DNA of 64,000 nucleotides from Enterococcus plantarum (GTDB lineage: Bacteria; Bacillota; Bacilli; Lactobacillales; Enterococcaceae), in contig NZ_MIKA01000006.1 of NCBI RefSeq assembly GCF_001730295.1, forward strand, positions 1 through 64,000. Reading direction: 5' to 3'. The notes under the pieces were generated by a model. That model was not told the DNA's origin. It saw only the letters and a list, made by a program, of their open reading frames with translations, and did no database searches. Made by a program: the position numbers and the translations under genes. Positions 27,152 to 37,067 of this stretch are shown piece after piece. The stretch's first letter is position 1. Each line of letters begins with the position of its first letter.

Positions 27152-28183
27152 CTAGCTTTCTTCGCCATCTTCATAATCCGAAGGACCTTCAACTGAAATA
27201 TCCCCAGAATTTGTTTGTAAAGTGAGTGATTTTGTTCCTTTTCCTTTTTTGTAAGACGTTCGTTCTTTACCGAAAATCGTACTATCACCTAATTTTGTTT
27301 TTGTTTCGATTGTTACATCATATAAAATTTCTTCGGTATGCAGGTCAATACTTCCTCTTTTAGTATCAACTGCTAATTTTTTAGGAATTACAGCTCCGTA
27401 TAATGAAAAATCACCATTGACACTCTTGATGTCCGCTTCGCCTTTAAGATCAGTTGCTTGGATTTCACCATTGGTAGTCTCTATTTTAGTGATTCCTTTT
27501 ACTGCATTCAGGTAAACATCACCAGATGCGCTAGTAATAGACCAATTAGCTGCAGTAAAATCATTTACTTGAATATCACCACTGTTGGTGTTGAATGTTG
27601 CTTTATCCGCTCGAACATCACCTTGAATGTTAAGATCACCATTAGATGTTTTAAGCGCCAATTTTTCTGTATTAGTATTATTAATGTTAAGATCAGCGTT
27701 AGCTAATGTAATAGATAAATCTTTTGTTGTAATGCTCGAAAGATTGATAGTCCCATCAGCTTTACCATCGATGATCAGGCGTTCGGTATCATCAGGAATT
27801 GTCAACGTTACAGCTGAGCCACGGTCGAACATCCCTAACGCTATTCCGTCTAGTTGTTGTTTTTTCTTAGTACTACTGGCTGAAACACTTAAATGATCCT
27901 CTTTTTCCTGAACATCTAAAGAGCTTTTAATTGAAATTGGCATAGAACTCCGAGTATTTAATACAATTTTGTTCGAGTTTTCAGTGATAATGTGAAACTC
28001 AGCATTACCTGAAAGATCAAGATGGACTTCTTTTGTACTTTGTTTATTTTTTATCTCATAGGTTTGTCTTTTTACATCTGTCATATAATTTTCAGCGCGT
28101 CTAAAGTAAACAGCACTCCCTATTCCACCTATGATCATAGCTAAAACTCCGATAGTTAGAAAAAAAGCAGTAGTCTTTTTCAT
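27152..28183 (-). CDS. DUF4097 (beta-strand repeat) membrane protein
   Basis: A 343-residue protein with one N-terminal TM segment (about 7-27) and a large extracellular region of repeating beta-strands typical of DUF4097: DLSITLANADLNINN, LALKTSNGDLNIQGDV, ATFNTNSGDIQVNDF, and so on. Enterococcal LiaX, a daptomycin-response protein, belongs to this family, but this gene is not obviously LiaX. It lies 1 bp after the DUF1700 gene in the same transcript. Such pairs act in envelope-stress signalling or regulation; the function here is unknown. Confidence 0.82.
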   Translation of the reverse strand: MKKTTAFFLTIGVLAMIIGGIGSAVYFRRAENYMTDVKRQTYEIKNKQSTKEVHLDLSGNAEFHIITENSNKIVLNTRSSMPISIKSSLDVQEKEDHLSVSASSTKKKQQLDGIALGMFDRGSAVTLTIPDDTERLIIDGKADGTINLSSITTKDLSITLANADLNINNTNTEKLALKTSNGDLNIQGDVRADKATFNTNSGDIQVNDFTAANWSITSASGDVYLNAVKGITKIETTNGEIQATDLKGEADIKSVNGDFSLYGAVIPKKLAVDTKRGSIDLHTEEILYDVTIETKTKLGDSTIFGKERTSYKKGKGTKSLTLQTNSGDISVEGPSDYEDGEES

Positions 28184-28184
28184 A

Positions 28185-28841
28185 TTAAATCTCTCCTCTT
28201 AAGACGTGAATATTCCATTGCAGATAACGTTTTAATATTTTTCCAAAGAATTTTGTTAGAGGTGTCAGGATCAATAAGCCGATGATACCAGCACCAGAAA
28301 GAAAAATACTAACAAACAATTGGAACATCGCTCCATCATTAAATCCAGAAAAGATTGAAATACCTCCAAGGATTGGCGAAAATAAGAGAACGATAGCGAC
28401 TAACCAACAAGAAAATAAAACCATAATAAAAGCAAAAATCATCCAAAACATAAAGAGAAAATTAAAGGCAAGAACTCCTACAACCTGGCAGAACCGTGTA
28501 AAGCCGTTACGTTGAGGGCGTTCATAAGAACGAAAAGCATCATCATAAGGATGTTCAGGTGTATCTTCATAATGATCATCATTATTTGTGATAGGTTGTA
28601 TTTCTTGCCAACCATCTCGTTCAAGTTTTTTTTCAGGAACAGTGATATCGAATTCCTGTAAAATTTCTTCAGCGATCCCTCTTGGTTTTCCTAAGCTTTT
28701 TGCAATCTGTTCTTCCGTTTCACCATCAGCTAAGCGCTCTTTAAAGATTGTTTCATATTTATTCAAGATAAACCCTTGCTGTTGATTTGTTAAAGGCTTT
28801 AAGTAGATTTTCAGTTCGATTAAAAAGTGCTCTTTATTCAT
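28185..28841 (-). CDS. DUF1700 (HAAS domain) membrane protein
   Basis: About 218 residues. The N-terminal HAAS helical domain reads MNKEHFLIELKIYLKPLTNQ with LGKPRGIAEEILQEFDI near residue 50. Two or three TM segments follow (VVGVLAFNFLFMFWMIFAFI and later). An open frame extends to 28925, but the ribosome binding site GATGGGGG lies 7 bp before ATG 28841, where the family's domain begins. HAAS proteins usually pair with a PadR regulator; none is seen here. The DUF4097 gene follows at once. Confidence 0.8.
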   Translation of the reverse strand: MNKEHFLIELKIYLKPLTNQQQGFILNKYETIFKERLADGETEEQIAKSLGKPRGIAEEILQEFDITVPEKKLERDGWQEIQPITNNDDHYEDTPEHPYDDAFRSYERPQRNGFTRFCQVVGVLAFNFLFMFWMIFAFIMVLFSCWLVAIVLLFSPILGGISIFSGFNDGAMFQLFVSIFLSGAGIIGLLILTPLTKFFGKILKRYLQWNIHVLRGEI

Positions 28842-29077
28842 TTTTTTCCCCCATCTCATTTTATTCGTCAGCTTCTCCTTTTCCACTATAATTTTTTTTA
28901 GACGTAATAACAAGTCTTTCGTCAAAAAATCAGCCTAAGGTAAAGAGCGACATCAGACTTGAGACCTAGTCTAGCCGAAAAAGAAAAAATCAATTATCTA
29001 ATCGATAAAAATATTCAATTAGAAAGAAATGTTAAACAATATTTTGTGTGATTTTGGAAAGAAAAACTAAAAAAATA

Positions 29078-29107
29078 TTTCTATTTTCTTTAAAAAAAGG
29101 GTATAAT
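29078..29107 (+). promoter_or_regulatory. Promoter of atlA
   Basis: TATAAT at 29102-29107 is perfect. A weak TTTCTA at 29078-29083 could be the -35, 18 bp upstream. Confidence 0.5.
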
Positions 29108-29151
29108 AAAAATTAAGGAATAGTTTTTTTAGAAAATTTGGAGGACTTATC

Positions 29152-31449
29152 ATGGAGAAGTACAACACATCAAGAAAAGAGCGAAGAAAAGCGGAGCAGA
29201 ACAAGCTTGCTTATGATCAGCTAAAAAAAGGAACCACTGTGCTTAGCTCTGCGATTGTAGTTTCCTCAATTGCTGCCCCGATTGCCGCTCCGAAAATAGC
29301 TGAAGCGGCAGAAGATCAACATTCAAGTGCTCAAGTAAGTTACTCAGACACAAATACACATACAGAAGGCGTTCAACCAACGACAACTGACTCTAACGAT
29401 TCGATGACGCAAGAAACTCAGACGACAGCACCTGAGACCTCTTCCAGTGAAGAAACGTCTGAAACACAAGAATCATCAGAATTAAATACATCAGAAACAA
29501 TCGAAAGTACTGAGACAACTGAATCAACTGTAACGACAGATTCTTCAACTCCTGAAAAGGAAGAATCAAAAATGCCAGAAATTATGATGCGTTCAGCAGC
29601 AATCCCTCAATCTAGAAGTATTAGCCCGAGTACCTTCATTGCTGACATCTCTGGTCACGCACGCTCAGTTGCAGCAGCAAATGATTTGTATGCTTCTGTA
29701 ATGATGGCGCAAGCAATTCTTGAAAGTGATTGGGGCAGAAGTACATTATCGGCAGCACCGAATCACAACTTATTCGGAATCAAAGGTAGTTATCAAGGAC
29801 AATCGGTTACCATGTTGACATGGGAAGTCTATAATGGACAGTGGGTTCAAGTAAATGCTACTTTTAGAAAATATCCTTCTTATTCAGAATCATTTAGTGA
29901 TAATGCGTATGTCTTAAGAAATACATCTTTTCAATCAGGAATTTATTATTATTCAGGTGCATGGAAAAGCAACACGAATTCTTACAAAGATGCAACAGCT
30001 TGGCTGACAGGACGTTATGCAACTGATCCTACCTATAATACCAAACTTAATAATATCATAACAACGTACAATTTAACTCAATATGATACGCCTTCATCAG
30101 GCGGCGGAAATACAGGTAGCGACAATAACAGCGGCAATACCGGGGGCAACACAGGTGGAAATACCGGAAGTGGCAATAATAGCGGCAATACAGGCGGCGG
30201 AACAAGCAGTCAAGATGTGACGCATACTGTAAAAGCTGGCGATAGTTTATGGGGATTGTCAGCTAAATATGGCACGTCAATTGCTAATATTAAAAGCTGG
30301 AATAAACTTTCTGGCGATGTCATTTATGTAGGTCAAAAACTAATCGTGAAAAAAAGTTCTGGTAACGCAGGCGGCAATACAGGTGGAAATGCCGGAGGTG
30401 GCAATAGCAGTGGCAATACAGGTGGTGGAACAAGCAATCAAGATGTGACACATACTGTAAAAGCTGGTGATAGTTTATGGGGATTGTCAGCTAAATATGG
30501 CACGTCAATAGCGAGCATCAAGAATTGGAACAAACTTTCTAGCGATGTCATTTTCGTAGGTCAAAAATTGACCGTAAAAAAAGGCTCTGGTAATGCAGGT
30601 GGTAGCACTGGTGGAAATACTGGAGGTTCAAACGGGAATACAGGTGGTTCTGGCAACACTGGAACCTCGAATTCTTACTATACAGTAAAATCAGGTGACT
30701 CGTTATGGGCAATTGCTAATTCAAATGGTATAAGTATTGCAAGCTTGCGTCAATGGAATAATTTAAGTGGCGATATCATTTATCCAGGCCAAAAACTGAT
30801 CGTGAAAAAAGGGTCAGGAAATACTGGTGGAGGTAACACAGGCGGTAATGCAGGTGGCTCAACTGGTAATACGGGAAGCTCCGGCAATACAGGAACTTCA
30901 AACGCCTCATACACAGTAAAATCAGGAGATTCACTATGGGCAATTGCCAATAAAAATGGTATAAGTATTACTAATCTACGTCAATGGAACAAGTTAAATG
31001 GCGATATTATTTACCCCGGTCAAAAATTGATCGTGAAAAAGGGTGCAGAGAATACAAGTGGTAGTAATAGTGGCTCAACTGGTAATACTGGTAGCTCAAA
31101 TAATGCTGGAACAGCTACTAGTCACTACACGGTAAAATCAGGTGACTCACTATGGGCGATTGCTAATAAAAATGGCATAAGTATTGCAAACTTGCGTCAA
31201 TTGAACAATCTAAGCGGAGATGTGATTTACCCAGGTCAACGTTTAGTTGTGAGAAAAGGCCAAGGAGGATCTGCTAGTTCACCTAGTAATCAAGGTAGTA
31301 ACCAAACAGCAGGATCACACACTGTAAAAAGTGGAGATACTTTATGGGGACTTTCTCAACAATATGGAGTAAGCGTCCAAAAAATCAAACAATTGAACGG
31401 GGTATCTAACGATATAATCTATATTGGTCAAAAATTGAAAGTAAAATAA
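29152..31449 (+). CDS. atlA: Autolysin: N-acetylglucosaminidase (GH73) with six LysM domains
   Basis: A 765-residue secreted peptidoglycan hydrolase. Signal peptide about 1-53 with an extended basic N-terminus (SRKERRKAEQNK), a Ser/Thr/Glu linker to about 140, and a glucosaminidase domain about 160-315 with the catalytic Glu in QAILESDWG. Six LysM domains follow, each beginning TVKxGDSLW and joined by Gly/Asn/Ser/Thr linkers. They fall in two subtypes: 1-2 GLSAKYG and 3-5 AIANxNGISI, with the sixth diverged. This matches E. faecalis AtlA, the main daughter-cell separation enzyme, which also has six LysM. RBS TTGGAGG. Confidence 0.93.
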   Translation: MEKYNTSRKERRKAEQNKLAYDQLKKGTTVLSSAIVVSSIAAPIAAPKIAEAAEDQHSSAQVSYSDTNTHTEGVQPTTTDSNDSMTQETQTTAPETSSSEETSETQESSELNTSETIESTETTESTVTTDSSTPEKEESKMPEIMMRSAAIPQSRSISPSTFIADISGHARSVAAANDLYASVMMAQAILESDWGRSTLSAAPNHNLFGIKGSYQGQSVTMLTWEVYNGQWVQVNATFRKYPSYSESFSDNAYVLRNTSFQSGIYYYSGAWKSNTNSYKDATAWLTGRYATDPTYNTKLNNIITTYNLTQYDTPSSGGGNTGSDNNSGNTGGNTGGNTGSGNNSGNTGGGTSSQDVTHTVKAGDSLWGLSAKYGTSIANIKSWNKLSGDVIYVGQKLIVKKSSGNAGGNTGGNAGGGNSSGNTGGGTSNQDVTHTVKAGDSLWGLSAKYGTSIASIKNWNKLSSDVIFVGQKLTVKKGSGNAGGSTGGNTGGSNGNTGGSGNTGTSNSYYTVKSGDSLWAIANSNGISIASLRQWNNLSGDIIYPGQKLIVKKGSGNTGGGNTGGNAGGSTGNTGSSGNTGTSNASYTVKSGDSLWAIANKNGISITNLRQWNKLNGDIIYPGQKLIVKKGAENTSGSNSGSTGNTGSSNNAGTATSHYTVKSGDSLWAIANKNGISIANLRQLNNLSGDVIYPGQRLVVRKGQGGSASSPSNQGSNQTAGSHTVKSGDTLWGLSQQYGVSVQKIKQLNGVSNDIIYIGQKLKVK

Positions 31450-31504
31450 AACAATTGAAATTGTTTGAAATATTTGGTAGTATGGTAGCACATGATAGAT
31501 ATGT

Positions 31505-31763
31505 AAACAGTGAAGAGGAATAGTAGAAAGAACCATGTTTTAGAGAGCGTATGGCTGGTGAAAATACGTACAGAAGCTTTCGAACTCGCCTTTGAGTTAT
31601 TTTACTGAATGAGTTAGATGTAGTTAGATGTAGTTAACTTTATTAAGTATAATCGGCGGCGGCCGTTACAGCGCTGAGGTTTGTATTTATACAAGCGAAT
31701 TTAGGTGGTACCACGTTGTCAATCACACGTCCTATAGGAATATTTTCCTGTAGGACGTTTTTG
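31505..31763 (+). ncRNA. T-box leader of leuS (leucine)
   Basis: Stem I elements AGAGAGCGTATGGCTGGTGA, a specifier CTC (Leu, 31585-31587) in TTCGAACTCGCC, the T-box core TTTAGGTGGTACCACG (31700-31715), and a terminator whose arms pair over 13 bp (31727-31763) with a T-run. Uncharged tRNA-Leu should stabilise the antiterminator and let leuS be read. Confidence 0.92.
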
Positions 31764-31820
31764 TTGTGAATCACTACGATTGGCTTCGCCAGAGTAGCTG
31801 ATGAACAATACCGGACGCGT
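31764..31820 (+). repeat. Short dispersed repeat, copy B
   Basis: Begins GTTGTGAATCACTACGATTG, then GCTTCGCCAGAGTAGCTGAT and GAACAATACC. It matches copy A at 17538-17596. As there, it begins at once after a terminator. Confidence 0.6.
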
Positions 31821-31941
31821 AAAGAAACAGCCATCAACATATCATTGAATGACTGCCAAGCAATGACTTAAAAATGGCAGAGAATTAATTTAAGAAAACG
31901 GAAAAAGTAATAAAAAGCTACTTAAATAGGAGGAAAAAAAC

Positions 31942-34455
31942 GTGAGTTACGATCACAAGAAAATCGAGAAAAAATGGCAAAAATATTGGGCTAAACATAA
32001 CAGCTTTACTACTCATGACGACCCAACCAAAGAAAAATTTTATGCTTTGGATATGTTTCCATATCCGTCAGGACAAGGGCTCCATGTTGGTCACCCAGAA
32101 GGATATACAGCGACAGATATTTTGTCACGTATGAAAAGAAGTCAAGGATACAGTGTGTTACATCCAATGGGCTGGGATGCATTTGGCTTGCCAGCAGAAC
32201 AATATGCATTAGATACTGGAAATGATCCAGCAGAATTTACGAAAAAAAATATTGAAACCTTTAAACGTCAAATCAATTCACTAGGATTTAGTTATGATTG
32301 GAATCGTGAAATCAATACGACAGATCCAGATTATTATAAATGGACACAATGGATTTTTACTAAACTATATGAACACGGTTTGGCTTATGAAGCAGAAGTT
32401 GCCGTTAACTGGGTACCAGAACTTGGAACTGTGATTTCTAATGAAGAAGTTATCGATGGAAAAAGCGAGCGTGGTGGGTACGATGTTGTTAGAAAACCGA
32501 TGCGTCAATGGATGCTAAAAATCACAGCATACGCTGACCGATTATTGGATGATCTAGACTTAGTTGATTGGCCTGAAAGCATTAAAGATATGCAACGTAA
32601 TTGGATTGGTCGTTCTGAAGGTGCAAACGTGGATTTCAAAATCAAAGGAAGTGACGACAGCATCACCGTCTTCACGACACGAGCAGATACTTTATTTGGT
32701 GCTAGTTACTTAGTTGTTGCACCTGAATTAAAACTAGTTGATGCAATCACAACTCCGGAGCAAAAAGCAGCAGTGATAGCTTATCAAGAAGAAGTTAGCA
32801 AAAAATCTGATTTAGATCGTACCGATTTATCTAAAACAAAAACAGGCGCTTTTACAGGAGCTTATGCAATCAATCCCGTGAATGGCAAAGAAATACCGAT
32901 TTGGATCGCCGATTACGTATTAGGTAGTTACGGAACGGGTGCTGTTATGGCGGTACCGGCTCATGATGAAAGAGATTACGCGTTTGCTGATAAGTTTGGC
33001 ATCGAAATGATTCAAGTGATTGAAGGCGGAAATATCAAGGAAGAAGCGTACACTGGTGACGGTCTTCATATCAATTCTGGCTTCTTAGATGGCCTAACAA
33101 AAGATGAAGCGAATGAAAAAATGTACCAATGGCTAGAAGAAAACGGCTGTGGTAAAAAAGAAGTTACTTATCGTTTACGTGATTGGTTATTTTCTCGTCA
33201 ACGCTATTGGGGCGAACCAATTCCAGTGATTCATTGGGAAGATGGGACAACAACGACAGTTCCAGAATCTGAATTACCTTTGACATTACCGAAAACAGAT
33301 GATATCAAACCTAGTGGAACTGGCGAATCACCACTTGCAAACATTACTGAGTGGATCAATGTCATTGATCCTGAAACGGGTAAAAAAGGCAAACGTGAAA
33401 CGAATACAATGCCACAATGGGCAGGTAGCTCTTGGTATCATTTACGTTATATCGATCCACACAATAAAAATGAACTAGCGAATTATGAAAAATTAGAGCG
33501 TTGGTTACCTGTTGATATTTATATTGGCGGAGCGGAACATGCCGTTCTTCACTTATTATATGCGCGTTTCTGGCATAAATTCTTGTATGATATCGGTGTT
33601 GTACCAACAAAAGAGCCCTATCAAAAATTGTACAATCAAGGAATGATTTTAGGTCAAAGTTTCCGTGACAGTCGTGGTGTATTAGTACCTACTAACATGG
33701 TTGAAAAAAAAGACGGCGTTTGGGTAAATATTGAAACAAGGGAAGAGCTTGAAGAAGCACCAGCCAAAATGAGTAAATCCTTGAAAAACGTTGTAAATCC
33801 TGACGATGTTGTCGAAAAATACGGTGCGGATACACTAAGAATGTATGAAATGTTCATGGGACCGCTAGATGCATCGATTGCATGGAGCGAAAATGGACTT
33901 GAAGGTAGCCGCAAATTTTTAGATCGCGTGTGGCGCTTGATCGTAGATGAAAATGATAAGATGCGTGATCGTATCACGACAATGAATGATGGACGTTTGA
34001 CTAAAGTGTATAATCAGACAGTGAAAAAAGTGACAGAAGATATGGAAAATCTACACTTTAATACGGCAATTTCGCAATTGATGGTCTTTGTGAACGAAGC
34101 AAATAAAGTCGATGTTTTACCATATGACTATATTGGAGGATTCGTTCAATTACTAGCACCAATCGCACCACACGTCGGTGAAGAGCTGTGGGCAATCCTT
34201 GGAAACGAAGAAAGTTTAACAAATGCGCCTTGGCCAACATTTGATGAAGCTGCATTGATTGAAGACGAAGTCGAAGTTGTTTTCCAAGTTAATGGAAAAG
34301 TTCGTGCGAAACTGAATATTACTAGAGGATTGAGCAAAGAAAAATTAGAAGAAAAAGCTTTAGCAGCAGAAGAGATTCAAGCCTTTATTGATGGGAAAAC
34401 AGTACGCAAAGTCATTGTTGTTCCAGATAAATTGGTAAATATTGTAGCGAATTAA
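31942..34455 (+). CDS. leuS: Leucyl-tRNA synthetase
   Basis: An 837-residue class I synthetase that charges tRNA-Leu. The HIGH-type motif is [16 protein letters not shown] near residue 40, and the KMSKS motif is [12 protein letters not shown] near residue 610. The CP1 editing domain between is complete ([14 protein letters not shown]). The start codon is GTG 31942 behind AGGAGGAAAAAAAC. Expression is under the T-box at 31505-31763. Confidence 0.97.
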   Translation: MSYDHKKIEKKWQKYWAKHNSFTTHDDPTKEKFYALDMFPYPSGQGLHVGHPEGYTATDILSRMKRSQGYSVLHPMGWDAFGLPAEQYALDTGNDPAEFTKKNIETFKRQINSLGFSYDWNREINTTDPDYYKWTQWIFTKLYEHGLAYEAEVAVNWVPELGTVISNEEVIDGKSERGGYDVVRKPMRQWMLKITAYADRLLDDLDLVDWPESIKDMQRNWIGRSEGANVDFKIKGSDDSITVFTTRADTLFGASYLVVAPELKLVDAITTPEQKAAVIAYQEEVSKKSDLDRTDLSKTKTGAFTGAYAINPVNGKEIPIWIADYVLGSYGTGAVMAVPAHDERDYAFADKFGIEMIQVIEGGNIKEEAYTGDGLHINSGFLDGLTKDEANEKMYQWLEENGCGKKEVTYRLRDWLFSRQRYWGEPIPVIHWEDGTTTTVPESELPLTLPKTDDIKPSGTGESPLANITEWINVIDPETGKKGKRETNTMPQWAGSSWYHLRYIDPHNKNELANYEKLERWLPVDIYIGGAEHAVLHLLYARFWHKFLYDIGVVPTKEPYQKLYNQGMILGQSFRDSRGVLVPTNMVEKKDGVWVNIETREELEEAPAKMSKSLKNVVNPDDVVEKYGADTLRMYEMFMGPLDASIAWSENGLEGSRKFLDRVWRLIVDENDKMRDRITTMNDGRLTKVYNQTVKKVTEDMENLHFNTAISQLMVFVNEANKVDVLPYDYIGGFVQLLAPIAPHVGEELWAILGNEESLTNAPWPTFDEAALIEDEVEVVFQVNGKVRAKLNITRGLSKEKLEEKALAAEEIQAFIDGKTVRKVIVVPDKLVNIVAN

Positions 34456-34456
34456 A

Positions 34457-34506
34457 TATAGTTGAAACAGAGGTGCTGCATAAAATCGGTGTCTCTGTTT
34501 CGCTAT
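34457..34506 (+). terminator. leuS terminator hairpin
   Basis: GAAACAGAG (34464-34472) pairs with CTCTGTTTC (34493-34501), extended by TATA on both sides. A U-run is missing, so it may be inefficient. Confidence 0.55.
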
Positions 34507-34684
34507 AAATAGGAATAGGAGAGAAAACTGATCAGTTATATCACGTTTATTTGACCTACAAATAGGGGAACTAGTGGAACAATTGAAATAGTATAAACAA
34601 AAAAGTAAATAAACACATTTTGCACAAATCAAACTATCATGCTACAATAATCCTAATAAATGACGAAGGTGGTGAATAAGTACA

Positions 34685-34804
34685 ATGGTCAACATGCCAA
34701 AAATAACAACGGGTTTTTCTTATGTAATAGGCTACCTAGCTTTTTGTCATGTTATTATTTTCAATTTTTTATCTCAAGGGACAAGTGTGTCCAAAAAGGG
34801 ATAA
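34685..34804 (+). CDS. Leader peptide upstream of the ABC-F gene
   Basis: A 39-residue open frame starting MVNMPKITTGFSYVIGYLAF, preceded by AAGGTGGTGAATAAGTACA, a good though slightly distant SD. It ends at TAA 34802-34804, about 225 bp before the ABC-F start, with a hairpin and T-run between. Ribosome-protection ABC-F genes are often controlled by translated leader peptides, where a drug-stalled ribosome prevents termination; the arrangement here fits that. The peptide itself is not recognised. Confidence 0.55.
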   Translation: MVNMPKITTGFSYVIGYLAFCHVIIFNFLSQGTSVSKKG

Positions 34805-34940
34805 AAAATTAAATAAAACAGACCATTCAGACTTATTTACTTGAAACGAATGAATCATAAAATAACGAAGAAGTAGCAATGAGGGGTTCACTTGTCTTAA
34901 TCAAAAAAGTGTAGCTTCTTTAGCTTTATAGTAAATAATG

Positions 34941-34973
34941 AAGGTTGAACGAAGATAATTGTTCAGCTTTTTT
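34941..34973 (+). terminator. Attenuator hairpin in the ABC-F leader
   Basis: AAGGTTGAAC (34941-34950) pairs with GTTCAGCTTT (34961-34970) with G-U pairs, then a T-run. It stands 55 bp before the ABC-F start, so it can end leader transcripts. Confidence 0.7.
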
Positions 34974-35028
34974 GTGTACGCTAAAATTTATTAATGTTGA
35001 TCTGTCTGAATGGCAGAAAGAGGCAAAG

Positions 35029-36630
35029 ATGTTACTCCAATTACAAAAAATAACTAAAAATTATGGAACAGAACCACTTTTTGAAGAGTTAAATTTACAA
35101 ATAAATGAAGGTGAAAAAATAGGAATGATCGGAACAAACGGCTCTGGTAAATCGACCATTTTAAAAATTATTACTAGAATGGAAAGCATAGATTCAGGAA
35201 CAATCAGTTGCAAGAAAAATACACGAATTGGCTATTTAGCTCAAATACCGGACATTTGCGAACAGAAGGTCAAAGACTATTTATTAGAAACGTTCACATT
35301 ACTGAATACGATTCAAAATCAATTAATACAATTGGAAGAGCAAATGATGAGTCCAGAATGTGACATAGACAAAATAGTAACTCGCTACGGTCAAAAACAA
35401 GAAGAATTTCAACGAGCTGGCGGTTACGAGATGGAAAACAAACTAGAGATGATCGCCAATGGACTAACAATCAATTACTTGTTACCAAAAAGAATGTCGG
35501 AATTAAGCGGCGGTGAGCAAACAATTGTTGCATTGGCAAGAATTCTGTTACAGGAAAATGATCTTATACTGTTAGATGAACCAACTAATCACCTCGATGC
35601 CAAAAGAATTACCTGGCTGGAAGGCTATTTGACTCACGAAAAAACGGCTTATTTGATTGTTTCCCATGATCGATTGTTTTTAGATCATACAGTTGAAAAA
35701 ATCGTAGAGTTAGAAGATGGTAAATTACAAGAATTCAAAGGCAATTATTCTGCATATAAGCGACAAAAGGAAGAACAGCTTGAAAAAATTAGAAAAGATT
35801 TTGTAGAACAGAAAAAAGAAATGAAAAAATTGAAATTGGCAATTCGTCGCTTTCGACAGTGGGGACACGAAGGAGATAATGAAAAATTCTTCAAAAAAGC
35901 CAAACAACTTGAAAAACGGTTAGAAAAAATTCAGAAAATCCCAAAACCTAAAGACGAAACCGCGAAAACAAGAAAAAAATTCAAGGAAACATATCGATCT
36001 GGGAAAGAAGTTCTTCAATTTAAAGAAGTCAGCAAAAGTTATGCTGACCAAAAACTGTTCGATAAAGTCGAATTTTCACTATTTTGGAAAGAGCGTGCAG
36101 CGATTGTAGGAGAAAATGGCGTAGGAAAAAGCACGCTACTAAAGTTGGCACTTGCAATGGAGGAGCTTGATAGTGGGGAAATCAAGCAGGGAACGAATCT
36201 TCGCATTGGCTATTTGCCTCAAGTAATACATTACGATACGCCTAAACAAACTCTATTACACTCGTTCAGGGAAGCTTGCGTCTTAGATGAACAAGAAAGT
36301 CGTCGTGCATTAGCTAACTACGACTTTTACAATGATGATGTAATGAAACAGGTTCGATTTTTAAGTGGAGGAGAAAAAGTGCGTTTGGAATTAGCAAAAC
36401 TGATGTATAACGAGGTTAATTTTTTAGTATTAGATGAGCCAACAAATCATTTAGATATCGAAACGAGAGAAGAAATAGAAGAAATACTAGAAGCTTTTAA
36501 AGGAACGATGCTAGTCGTTTCGCATGATCGTTTCTTTCTACAAAAAATGGTTGATACATTTTTAATTGTTGAAAAACAGAAAATCACAAAAGAAATTGGA
36601 TATTACTCAGATTTACTTACTCTTAAATAG
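35029..36630 (+). CDS. ABC-F ATPase, probable ribosome-protection antibiotic resistance type
   Basis: A 533-residue soluble protein with two ABC domains and no membrane segment. Domain 1: Walker A GTNGSGKST near 41, signature LSGGEQT, Walker B LILLDEPTNHLD. Domain 2: Walker A GENGVGKST, signature LSGGEKV, Walker B FLVLDEPTNHLD. The inter-domain linker is long, charged and helical (about 245-315), as in Lsa/Vga/VmlR-like factors that dislodge drugs from the ribosome. An open frame extends upstream to 34945, but only ATG 35029 has an SD (AGAAAGAGG) and matches family N-termini (LLQLQKITKNYG). The leader peptide and attenuator support drug-inducible control. Confidence 0.87.
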   Translation: MLLQLQKITKNYGTEPLFEELNLQINEGEKIGMIGTNGSGKSTILKIITRMESIDSGTISCKKNTRIGYLAQIPDICEQKVKDYLLETFTLLNTIQNQLIQLEEQMMSPECDIDKIVTRYGQKQEEFQRAGGYEMENKLEMIANGLTINYLLPKRMSELSGGEQTIVALARILLQENDLILLDEPTNHLDAKRITWLEGYLTHEKTAYLIVSHDRLFLDHTVEKIVELEDGKLQEFKGNYSAYKRQKEEQLEKIRKDFVEQKKEMKKLKLAIRRFRQWGHEGDNEKFFKKAKQLEKRLEKIQKIPKPKDETAKTRKKFKETYRSGKEVLQFKEVSKSYADQKLFDKVEFSLFWKERAAIVGENGVGKSTLLKLALAMEELDSGEIKQGTNLRIGYLPQVIHYDTPKQTLLHSFREACVLDEQESRRALANYDFYNDDVMKQVRFLSGGEKVRLELAKLMYNEVNFLVLDEPTNHLDIETREEIEEILEAFKGTMLVVSHDRFFLQKMVDTFLIVEKQKITKEIGYYSDLLTLK

Positions 36631-36654
36631 ATAAAAACAAATCAAAAATAAAAG

Positions 36655-36772
36655 GTGAGGCTGGGATAGAAGCTTATTTCTGGAAGGAGTGTTCCTGATC
36701 CCACCGTTTATTCGCATTTAGGGTGTGAAACAAAAGTGATTTTTACTTTTGTCCCACACCCGTTTTTCTTTT
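36655..36772 (+). repeat. Dispersed enterococcal-type repeat with terminal hairpin
   Basis: GAGGCTGGGATAGAAGC, a small inverted repeat, CCCACCGTTTATTCGCATTT, then the hairpin GGGTGTG ... CACACCC with an inner AAAAGT/ACTTTT pair and a T-run. It probably serves as the terminator of the ABC-F gene. Related copies: 4634-4712 (minus, degenerate) and 43129-43306. Confidence 0.75.
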
Positions 36773-36979
36773 TCAACTGGTCTTCATAAAGAAAAATCTC
36801 GAAATTGAGTCATAAAATAGTGTAGAGTAAAAGAAAAATGGAATAGTTTATAAAAAACTTAACAATTGCGAAAAGCTGAATAATCAAGCTTGAATAATCA
36901 AAAAGAAATAAAAAGTAAAGAATAACTTACTTTAATTAATGAAATAAGTATATTTTTTTAAAAAATTAACGCCATTGAA

Positions 36980-37008
36980 TTGATATTCACTACGAATTAC
37001 AATACAAT
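36980..37008 (+). promoter_or_regulatory. Promoter of the second surface cluster
   Basis: TTGATA (36980-36985) and TACAAT (37003-37008) with a 17-bp spacer, 60 bp before the GTG start. The rest of 36773-36979 is AT-rich without a gene. Confidence 0.65.
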
Positions 37009-37067
37009 AATAAAAGAAAGATTTATTTTTTGTTGATTTATATGCAAAATATTAAGGGAGGACTGTC

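Noticed and set aside
34945-35028. An extra 28 residues at the N-terminus of the ABC-F protein
   Set aside because: This start lies in the attenuator hairpin, has no SD, and the added sequence is unlike ABC-F N-termini. ATG 35029 fits better.
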